Shown: piece by piece, positions 1 to 6,288 of the stretch
Layout of the letters: every line of letters begins with the position of its first letter
Numbering within the stretch: position 1 is the stretch's first letter
From: an uncultured Collinsella sp.
Lineage (GTDB): Bacteria > Actinomycetota > Coriobacteriia > Coriobacteriales > Coriobacteriaceae
DNA length: 6,288 bases
Direction of reading: 5' to 3'
Assembly: GCA_900545905.1 (NCBI GenBank)
Contig: URBA01000089.1
Location: 1 to 6,288 of the forward strand
Position numbers and translations under genes: made by a program
The notes under the pieces: model-generated
Told to the model about the DNA's origin: nothing
What the model saw: only the letters and a program-made list of their open reading frames with translations
Databases searched by the model: none

Positions 1-49
1 ATCTACACTTCTAGCTTCGTCGGAAGCGTCAGATGTGTATAAGAGACAG
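1..49 (+). other. Untrimmed Illumina Nextera adapter with i5 index (artefact)
   Basis: Bases 1-8 (ATCTACAC) match the end of the P5 flow-cell primer. Bases 9-16 (TTCTAGCT) sit where the i5 index belongs and match, from memory, a Nextera XT v2 index (S515). Bases 17-30 match the Nextera read-1 primer TCGTCGGCAGCGTC with one mismatch (A instead of C at 24). Bases 31-49 are exactly the Tn5 mosaic end AGATGTGTATAAGAGACAG. This is library DNA, not genome: genomic sequence begins at 50. The minus-strand frame happens to stay open through it, so an automatic gene call would wrongly add adapter-encoded residues to the large protein. Confidence 0.98.
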
Positions 50-2793
50 GTCCAGGCTTGCTTCAGTTCTCCCGTTGACACGTCATCGCCGTAGCACAGA
101 GACAGCTTCAGGGGAAGACTGACGGACGCCTTATAATCAGCTTGTTGAAAGAGGCTTGTATGCCTAAAGAGATTGAATCCGTATTCGCCAGGCTGCATGA
201 GGTTCTTGAAGAAAAGAGGTTTTGAACCGAGCATCACTAGCACGGCCCTGTTGTACCTCCAACCATAGGAGACAATCTTGAAGTTTGCCGCACTGGGACC
301 GAGCTCCAACGCATCTGCCAAACAGATTGGGCGCTCTTCGGACAGATTCGCAAGTCTGCCTGGCATGTCAACGTCTATTGCAGCAAGGGCCAGTTTGGCA
401 TCGGTCTCTTTACCACTTTCTCTCGACCTAATGCGAACATGCAAGAAATCATCCTTCAGAAGCGCCTTCGCTTCATAGTGCTCCCATGCATTGAGAGAAT
501 CGAGCCTCCCACATTCGCCTTTCGCGTCGTCGTCTTCGTAAACGGGCGCGACATCAATGGGGAGGCACGCTTGGAAGCCATATTCCGCCACAGCGCGCCC
601 ATGATCAATGCTGATGGACAGAGGCCTAAAAGCTTGTATGGGCACCACCGTAAATCGGTAGCGAAAAACGACCTTGCCAGCGGCAGATTTCTGCCTCGCC
701 TCAATGATGCACTCTTCGATATGCCGACTGAATAGACTCGTTTTTGAGGGATCGAATACTATTCTTGCAGAACCCGAATTATCAGCATCGTCTTCCCATA
801 TGGCAGAACGCGGCATCGACACCCGCTCGCCATCGCAGCAGCATATAATGTCCAAGTCTTTTAGGGCACTCGCGCCATCAAGCGCCTCAATGCTCACAGA
901 GGGAAGGCCGTCGTTTGTATTAAGCTCGTTCGGAATACACCCATACAAGTCAACGCCGTCGCTCGTCTCTCCGATAATGCGTTGTTTATCAATCTTTGCG
1001 ACATATCGTTCTTGCCAAACGGCAAGCTCCTCGCCCGTAAGCACGTTAACAACCGAACCTGACGAACCGGGTTCAACGTCATAGATATAAATCTGATTAT
1101 CGTCCCAATCACCAGAAGCCTCATACTCCGAGACGGCTTTCATGCCTTGACCGGGAACGATTTTGTACCCATCTTTTACAATATACGCGATGCGACGCTT
1201 TTTCGTTAACCGCTCGCTCTTGCCGCGCAAACGGTAAAAGCCCTTACCATCCTTTATAAATTCAAAACACCCGGGCTTATTCCTACTAAACGACTGGCTC
1301 AACGAACTAAGCTCGATATAGTCACCTGCTCGCTCATCTTTATGCATGAGCTTCAATTCCACGTCGTAACGAGCGCGAGGGTTAACGGCAATGCTAACGG
1401 CATTTAAAATGCATTTTCCGACACTCATATCGAATTCAGAACTTGCCTTTAGCTCGCCGTCAACATAATAGTCGATCTTGTCGCCAGCAAAACGCAGCGG
1501 AAATTGTTGACGCGGCCAGCGCATGGTCACAACACCCTTGGATAAATCCAGCTGCAAGCTGGCAATAGGAAGATAGATCAATCGATGGGCGCCATTTCTC
1601 CGTCCTTGGGAAGAACCAGTGGCCTTTCCTTCGGTCGTCGAGGACGGCACGCGTTCTTGATTGTCACGAAGAGCCTGCATTGCGGCTTCAGGCAGACCGA
1701 AACTAGACAGCATCGTGTAGCGGCTTCCGACCCTATTTGAGTCCACAATTTGCGCTGCCACACGCATGGACGCCTCAAATAATGGAGCAATGGTTGAATC
1801 GGGAGCTTTCTCAAGAATGTTAAGAACCGCCTTTTCGGGAGCATACCGACTCTCAGGGTTCTTTAGCTCCCTAAGAACAGAGTGACCGTCCATCTCTCCG
1901 CCAAAACCTAAACCGCCTTGAGAGACTTCCCGCGCGAGCGGAAGTAATTTTTCCCACAGGTTTGACCAGGAATCTTCCGATAAGCCTCCGTGGAGAAGAG
2001 TAGTGTAGAAGTAGTAATTAACCTCCTCATCGCGGCCATACAAAGGCATTCCACGCTCTTCAACATGTTTAATAAAAATGTGCTTTACTATCCCCTGCAC
2101 GCCGCCGTCGCGAATGCCAAGACTGGCAAAGAAGTTGCCCCACAGATTATGGCCATTGAATACCCTACGCGCCTTGTCGGCAACATAAACCATAAAAGCG
2201 TTAGGCAAACACCTATCAATCAGCATCAGAACAATGCAAGGTTTTGTTGGATAACGTTTTATGAGCTCTTCAAAAGCTGCGCTGAGTTCATCAAGGTCTG
2301 TTGAGAATTCCTCAAATACCTGATAAACCATGACGTTTTCAGACCTAGATTCCAGGTCGTCGAAGGCACCCCGAGATCTTTCTTCAAATTCCTCCAGCTT
2401 TGCTGAAAACAGCCCATGGGAGCGCGTAAGCGGAAAGCGGCTCAAGTCATATTCATATTGCTCAATCGAAGACGTTGCCTCGGCCTTTGGCTCGTGAGGA
2501 AGTCGGCATTTCAGCGGGGCCTTCACGCTCGCTGGTTTCTCGACCATCTTGGGCTGAAGCATAGAAGCAGCAAAGGCGTCCGGGGCCGCACGGTATTTCT
2601 TTCGCATCTTAATGATTGAATCGGCATATCTGCTATCGAAACGAGCGTCTATCTCTTTATCGGTAAGAGACAAAAGATCGGGCAAGTAGCAAAAACCAGC
2701 ATTCTGGATTGAACGCTTTAGCCGCACATCGTCAAAACTAAGCTCCGAGATGGGCACCTTCTCCAGACTCTCCAAGTAGTTCGCTTCGCTCAT
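50..2793 (-). CDS. Large uncharacterised protein with N-terminal RpoA-CTD/HhH-like domain, C-terminus missing
   Basis: One frame is open for 914 complete codons from the ATG at 2793 to the adapter junction, with no stop on reading every triplet. The C-terminus is cut off by the contig edge. An in-frame TAG lies just upstream (2805-2803). ATG 2793 is preferred over ATG 2799 because AGGGG (2804-2800) is six bases from the former and abuts the latter. Residues about 14-67 (PISEL...IQNAGF...LPDLLSLTDKEI...) resemble the helix-hairpin-helix fold of RNA polymerase alpha C-terminal domains, suggesting DNA or protein binding. Residues about 183-300 form a hydrophobic and aromatic block (KPCIVLMLIDRC, NLWGNFFASLGI, VNYYFYTTLLHGGL, SWSNLWEKLLPLAREV) that looks like a conserved core. 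A low-complexity linker near 383-402 leads into a long region with a beta-strand pattern. I see no signal peptide, membrane helix, Walker motif or obvious nuclease motif. GC in sampled stretches is mostly about 40-50 percent against 60-70 percent in serCA, suggesting transfer. I cannot name the family; a role in an accessory or defence locus is inference only. Confidence 0.9.
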
Positions 2794-2799
2794 CAGCAT

Positions 2800-2804
2800 C
2801 CCCT
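2800..2804 (-). promoter_or_regulatory. Ribosome binding site of the large minus-strand gene
   Basis: AGGGG on the minus strand lies six bases before the ATG at 2793. It directly touches the alternative in-frame ATG at 2799, which argues for the downstream start (protein beginning MSEANYLES). Confidence 0.6.
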
Positions 2805-2875
2805 ATGCCACAATCGCATTTGATGCCACCATTTTTGACCTTTTATTAACACTGGTCTGGCGCAACGTGCTTTTA

Positions 2876-2881
2876 ATCATA
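2876..2881 (-). promoter_or_regulatory. Candidate -10 element (TATGAT) for the large minus-strand gene
   Basis: TATGAT on the minus strand differs from the sigma-70 consensus TATAAT at one position. It would place the transcript start near 2869, leaving a leader of about 75 nt before the ATG at 2793. No good -35 hexamer stands 16-18 bases upstream, so this is only a candidate. The gene could instead be driven by a promoter further upstream. Confidence 0.3.
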
Positions 2882-3132
2882 CCGTGAGGCACTCATGTAG
2901 CCCGAAGAACAAAGACGCCCAATAGGGCTGTTTCTGCAGACGGTCGCTATCATCCGGCGAACAGCCTATGGGAGTGCCGGCCATAACTCGAGCGCACTTT
3001 TATTGCGCAACAAAACCGAAGCAAATATGATCCAATTATGAAGCTAGGAACGTAAATCAGCAGTCCGGGAGCCCGAGTACTCCCAGTGGCACTACGTTTT
3101 GTCCCATGTCTGCGCGATACCAGCGCGTTATC

Positions 3133-3144
3133 ATCGATATCGAT
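3133..3144. promoter_or_regulatory. Perfect 12-bp palindrome, possible operator
   Basis: ATCGATATCGAT is a perfect dyad lying 31 bases upstream of the ATG of the small ORF at 3176. The position would suit an autoregulatory operator such as those in front of antitoxin genes, but a single short palindrome made of repeated ATCG units can arise by chance. No second copy was noticed nearby. Confidence 0.25.
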
Positions 3145-3175
3145 TGAAGAGGACAGCGTTACAGAGGGATTCCGT

Positions 3176-3361
3176 ATGCCAGTTGAAAGAACAGATCCAT
3201 TCTTGCCAAACATCCCTGGCTTAATAATCGACAACCGCCACGGGATGAATAGAACCATCCAGCAATCCATCGCTCGTGGCTACGACGACCTCACCAACGG
3301 CCGCGTGCGTCCTTGGAAGCAGGCGAAGGCCGAGGCGGATCGGATGCGAGCCATCAGGTAA
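3176..3361 (+). CDS. Small hypothetical protein, weakly antitoxin-like, possibly a remnant
   Basis: This is a 61-codon ORF with start ATG 3176 and stop TAA 3359-3361. A good ribosome binding site, GAGGGA at 3164-3169, stands six bases before the ATG. An in-frame GTG at 3086 would add 30 residues with no recognisable content and lacks comparable support. The protein is basic and soluble. Residues 7-61 run DPFLPNIPG...MNRTIQQSIARGYDDLTNGRV..WKQAKAEADR. The DPF motif followed by a helix ending in GRV and a charged tail faintly recalls the C-terminal, toxin-wrapping part of RelB/DinJ-type antitoxins. The usual N-terminal ribbon-helix-helix region is absent and no toxin gene follows, so if the resemblance is real it is a decayed or orphan copy. 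It may equally be an unrelated small protein or not be translated. Confidence 0.4.
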   Translation: MPVERTDPFLPNIPGLIIDNRHGMNRTIQQSIARGYDDLTNGRVRPWKQAKAEADRMRAIR

Positions 3362-3431
3362 GGTCACCCCTCCCCCATGTAACCATCCTGTAAATCATAG
3401 CGGCGCAGTCGAGTTTTACCGTGATGCGGTC

Positions 3432-3442
3432 GCGCCTGGCGC
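3432..3442. promoter_or_regulatory. Short GC-rich dyad upstream of serC, possible operator
   Basis: GCGCC-T-GGCGC is a perfect 5+5 inverted repeat ending ten bases before the candidate -10 box of serC, where a -35 element would normally sit. A repressor or activator bound here could control serCA. The dyad is short and GC-rich, so chance is a real alternative in this genome. Confidence 0.25.
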
Positions 3443-3449
3443 TCCACTG

Positions 3450-3458
3450 TGCTAAAGT
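3450..3458 (+). promoter_or_regulatory. Candidate extended -10 promoter of serC-serA
   Basis: The hexamer TAAAGT (3453-3458) is preceded by TGC (3450-3452 reads T-G-C), giving the TGN extended -10 arrangement that tolerates a poor -35. No convincing -35 is present at the right spacing. Transcription would begin near 3465, leaving a leader of only about 30 nt, too short for a T-box or riboswitch. Confidence 0.4.
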
Positions 3459-3496
3459 ATCCCGAACGTTCAAACGACTACGAGGGGAACTAGAAG

Positions 3497-4620
<1,124 letters not shown>

Positions 4621-4621
<1 letters not shown>

Positions 4622-4637
4622 CCCGCAGCACGCGGGC
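4621..4637 (+). other. Hairpin at the serC stop codon, between serC and serA
   Basis: GCCCGC and GCGGGC form a perfect 6-bp GC stem around a 5-base AGCAC loop, beginning at the last base of the serC stop codon. No T-run follows, so it is not a standard intrinsic terminator and should not separate serC from serA. It may act as an mRNA-processing or 3'-stability element that sets the SerC to SerA ratio. That role is inference. Confidence 0.5.
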
Positions 4638-4693
4638 CGACCAGCCACCTCAGACCAACCTGTTTAGATCAAAACCTGCTAAGGAGTTTTTCC

Positions 4694-5857
4694 ATGCGTA
4701 AGATTAAGACCATCGACGACATCACTAAAGACGGCAAAGTCGAGTTTGGCGAGGGCTACGAGTTTGTGGGCACCGCCGAGGAGGCCGACGCGATCCTGAT
4801 GCGCTCGACCGACCTGCACGGCTACGAGCTGCCCGAGGGCATCCGCGCCATCGCCCGCTGCGGCGCCGGCGTCAACAACATCCCCGTCGAGGAGTACGCC
4901 AAGAAAGGCGTCGTCGTCTTTAACTCCCCCGGTGCCAACAGCAACGCCGTCAAGGAACTCGTCCTGGGCATGCTGGTGCTCTCGAGCCGCGGCGTGGTGC
5001 AGTCGATGAACTGGGTGCGCGACAACGCCGACGACCCCGAGATCCAAGTCGATGCCGAGAAGGCCAAGAAGGCCTTTGTGGGCCGCGAGCTCAAGGGCAA
5101 GCGCATCGGCGTCATCGGCCTGGGCAACGTGGGCTCCAAGGTCGCCAACGCCTGCGTCGACCTGGGCATGGATGTCTACGGCTACGACCCGTTCATTTCC
5201 GTCGAGCACGCATGGGTGCTGAGTCGCGAGGTGCAGCGCGTGGGCACGCTCGAGGACCTCTGCCGCGGCTGCGACTACCTCACCGTGCACGTGCCCAGCA
5301 AGGCAGACACCATCGGCATGATCAGCACCGAGCAGATTAACCTGCTGGCACCCGACGCCGTGCTCATCAACTACGCGCGCGAGACCATCATTGACGAGGA
5401 CGCCGTCGACGCCGCCCTGCGCGAGGGCAAGCTCAGCTGGTTTAGCTGCGACTTTGCCACGCCCAAGACGGTCAAGATGCCCAATACGTTTATCACCACG
5501 CACTCGGGCGCCGGCACCGGCGAGGCCGAGGCCAACTGCGCCGACATGGCCATCAGCGAGCTCAAGGATTACCTGGAAAACGGCAACATCGCGCACAGCG
5601 TCAACTACCCCGCCTGCAGCATGGGCAAGGCGCGCGCCGCGAGCCGCATCGCCTGCCTGCACGCCAACGTGCCCAACATGATCGGCCAGATCACGGCCAT
5701 CCTGGCCAAAGACAACGCCAACGTGCAACGTATGACCAACGAGTCCGCCGGCGAGAACGCCTACACCATGTTCGACACGGACGAGCACCTGGACGGCAGC
5801 ACCATCGATGCGCTCAAGCAGATTCCGTCGATGTATCGCGTTCGCGTGATCAAGTAG
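4694..5857 (+). CDS. serA: D-3-phosphoglycerate dehydrogenase, short ACT-domain form
   Basis: SerA oxidises 3-phosphoglycerate to 3-phosphohydroxypyruvate with NAD, the first committed step of serine synthesis, in the cytosol. The protein has 387 residues, the short form without the intervening domain of the roughly 530-residue type. A split substrate domain carries RCGAGVNN at 55-62 and NSPGANSNAVKELVLG at 77-92. The Rossmann domain has GLGNVG at 142-147 and an acidic Asp165 (YGYDP) expected to favour NAD over NADP. The active-site Arg229 is in NYARE at 226-230 (most relatives have ARGG) and the catalytic His270 in TTHSGAGT. The glutamate that normally precedes the histidine (DVFExEP motif) is not seen: the stretch reads CDFATP at 252-257. 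Residues about 317-387 form an ACT domain (CLHANVPNMIGQITAIL...), suggesting feedback control by serine or another amino acid. AAGGAG at 4681-4686, seven bases before the ATG, fixes the start. It lies 72 nt after serC and is probably co-transcribed. Confidence 0.96.
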   Translation: MRKIKTIDDITKDGKVEFGEGYEFVGTAEEADAILMRSTDLHGYELPEGIRAIARCGAGVNNIPVEEYAKKGVVVFNSPGANSNAVKELVLGMLVLSSRGVVQSMNWVRDNADDPEIQVDAEKAKKAFVGRELKGKRIGVIGLGNVGSKVANACVDLGMDVYGYDPFISVEHAWVLSREVQRVGTLEDLCRGCDYLTVHVPSKADTIGMISTEQINLLAPDAVLINYARETIIDEDAVDAALREGKLSWFSCDFATPKTVKMPNTFITTHSGAGTGEAEANCADMAISELKDYLENGNIAHSVNYPACSMGKARAASRIACLHANVPNMIGQITAILAKDNANVQRMTNESAGENAYTMFDTDEHLDGSTIDALKQIPSMYRVRVIK

Positions 5858-5900
5858 CGTCGGCGCCAAGCCTGCCAGACAGACCACGACGACCATTCGC

Positions 5901-5940
5901 CCCCCCGTTTTCACGAAACGGGGGGTGTTCCTATAGTTTT
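5901..5940 (+). terminator. Intrinsic terminator of serC-serA
   Basis: CCCCCCGTTT (5901-5910) pairs perfectly with AAACGGGGGG (5916-5925) around a 5-base loop, giving a 10-bp stem. It is followed by a T-rich stretch up to 5940. It lies 43 bases after the serA stop. On the minus strand the stem is followed by a less T-rich tract, so any action on transcripts arriving from the IS side would be weaker. Confidence 0.92.
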
Positions 5941-6034
5941 GTCAACTGGGAAATGCTCTCCGTGCGACCGAATCGCGGCATGCTGACGCCAAGCCATTAG
6001 GCCGGTGGGCTTCAGTCTGCTCGGTGCGTTTCGG
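5941..6034. other. Gap between serA terminator and transposase stop, probably holding the IS end
   Basis: These 94 bases lie downstream of the transposase stop codon. In an IS110 element they should contain its right end, but members of this group lack clear terminal inverted repeats and usually make no target duplication, so I cannot place the boundary by eye. I see no gene here. Confidence 0.4.
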
Positions 6035-6288
6035 CTAGGCTGCGTAAGGCACCCTGTCTCGCATTACCGCGTAGATGACCTTCAGTCTCTTTCGCGCCAG
6101 CGCCTTGAGCGCCTTGCCGTGCGACATGCCCCGCTCCCGGCACCTGGTGTAGTAGTCGCCCCATCTCCCCTCTGTCCGGGTAAGGCAGTTACATGAGAAT
6201 ATGAGCAGGTTCTTCAGCCTCTTGTTGCCTTGGCGCGATGCCGTCACCGAGGAGATCGAGGTTCCCGACTGGCGGTTGCGCGGCGCCA
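6035..6288 (-). CDS. IS110-family transposase, C-terminal fragment (runs off contig)
   Basis: The frame is open from the contig edge to a TAG at 6037-6035, 83 complete sense codons plus a partial one. The GTG at 6247 is internal, not a start, because homology continues upstream of it. The peptide begins APRNRQSGTSISS and continues with RQGNKRLKNLLIFSC and a basic C-terminus, HGKALKALARKRLKVIYAVM. This is the pattern of the C-terminal Transposase_20 domain of IS110/IS1111 recombinases: a GLAPR.RQSGT motif, then GN+RLK, then an ALKALARK+L helix near the end. The serine of RQSGT (codon 6268-6266) lies where I believe the catalytic serine falls. The N-terminal RuvC-like DEDD domain would be beyond the contig end. 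The fragment is intact as far as seen, so the element may be complete in the genome; its repeat nature would explain why assembly stopped here. Confidence 0.92.
   Translation of the reverse strand, partial: APRNRQSGTSISSVTASRQGNKRLKNLLIFSCNCLTRTEGRWGDYYTRCRERGMSHGKALKALARKRLKVIYAVMRDRVPYAA

Larger units (their letters stand above)
2806..3175. other. Intergenic stretch with no convincing gene
   Basis: No frame on either strand gives a plausible protein here. The minus frame spanning 2950-3270 has no recognisable motif and overlaps the better-supported small plus-strand ORF. What I can see is the candidate TATGAT element at 2876-2881, a short hairpin at 3067-3084 (GGGAG/CTCCC, 8-base loop, no following T-run) and a 12-bp palindrome at 3133-3144. 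Composition is intermediate between the AT-richer left gene and the GC-rich ser genes. It probably marks the boundary between accessory and core DNA. Confidence 0.55.
5941..6288 (-). mobile_element. Partial IS110-family insertion sequence
   Basis: Defined by the transposase fragment at 6035-6288. The left boundary here is an outer limit, taken as the end of the serA terminator's T-rich tract; the true element end lies somewhere between there and the stop codon. Members of this family use an element-encoded bridge RNA, usually from the non-coding end upstream of the gene in the IS110 group and downstream of it in the IS1111 group. Only the downstream end is present here. Confidence 0.7.

Noticed and set aside
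674..1084. Plus-strand ORFs at 278-478, 439-735, 674-1084 and 1990-2304
   Set aside because: All lie within the continuous 914-codon minus-strand frame. They are short, unrelated in sequence to known domains and lack convincing ribosome binding sites.
1578..1844. Minus-strand ORFs at 456-704, 894-1124 and 1578-1844
   Set aside because: They are in other frames of the same strand as the large gene, overlap it fully and show no domain features.
3067..3084. GGGAG/CTCCC hairpin as a terminator
   Set aside because: The stem is only five pairs with an eight-base loop and no T-run on either side.
2950..3270. 106-codon minus-strand ORF in the intergenic region
   Set aside because: No recognisable motif, no good ribosome binding site, and it overlaps the better-supported small plus-strand ORF.
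4679..5914. 411-codon minus-strand ORF antisense to serA
   Set aside because: It mirrors serA, whose motifs are unmistakable. The antisense protein is a monotonous Val/Gly/Ala/Leu/His/Asp composition produced by GC-rich third positions and has no motif or ribosome binding site.
6005..6196. 63-codon plus-strand ORF opposite the transposase
   Set aside because: Antisense shadow of the conserved transposase C-terminal domain.

Overview
The window looks like a short draft-assembly contig from a GC-rich bacterium, most plausibly a gut actinobacterium of the Collinsella type (Coriobacteriia). That placement rests on the high-GC serC-serA pair, the style of the SerA and SerC proteins and the IS110 transposase; it is recognition from memory, not a search. 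Both ends are broken. The left end carries 49 bases of untrimmed Illumina Nextera adapter, and the right end stops inside a transposase gene.

Layout, left to right: (1) positions 1-49 are library adapter, not genome. (2) Positions 50-2793, minus strand, form one unbroken reading frame of 914 codons whose C-terminus is lost at the adapter junction. I checked every triplet for reverse stops and found none. It encodes a large soluble protein with an N-terminal domain resembling the C-terminal domain of RNA polymerase alpha (helix-hairpin-helix type), followed by a helical region and a long beta-rich-looking region. I cannot name it. It is clearly lower in GC than the ser genes, so it is probably accessory DNA. 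(3) Positions 2800-3490 are mostly intergenic. They hold a candidate promoter for the large gene, a perfect 12-bp palindrome and a 61-codon ORF whose protein faintly resembles an antitoxin tail. (4) Positions 3497-5857, plus strand, are serC and serA, encoding two steps of the phosphorylated serine pathway and closed by a strong intrinsic terminator at 5901-5940. (5) Positions 6035-6288, minus strand, are the C-terminal end of an IS110-family transposase running off the contig.

serA (3-phosphoglycerate to 3-phosphohydroxypyruvate) and serC (3-phosphohydroxypyruvate to phosphoserine) catalyse consecutive reactions and read as one transcription unit, with 72 nt between them and no terminator-like U-tract. 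serB, the last step, is not here. The large minus-strand gene diverges from this unit, and the IS fragment converges on it. The main open question is the large truncated gene: its architecture and composition would fit a component of a multi-gene accessory (possibly defence) locus, but no partner gene is visible.
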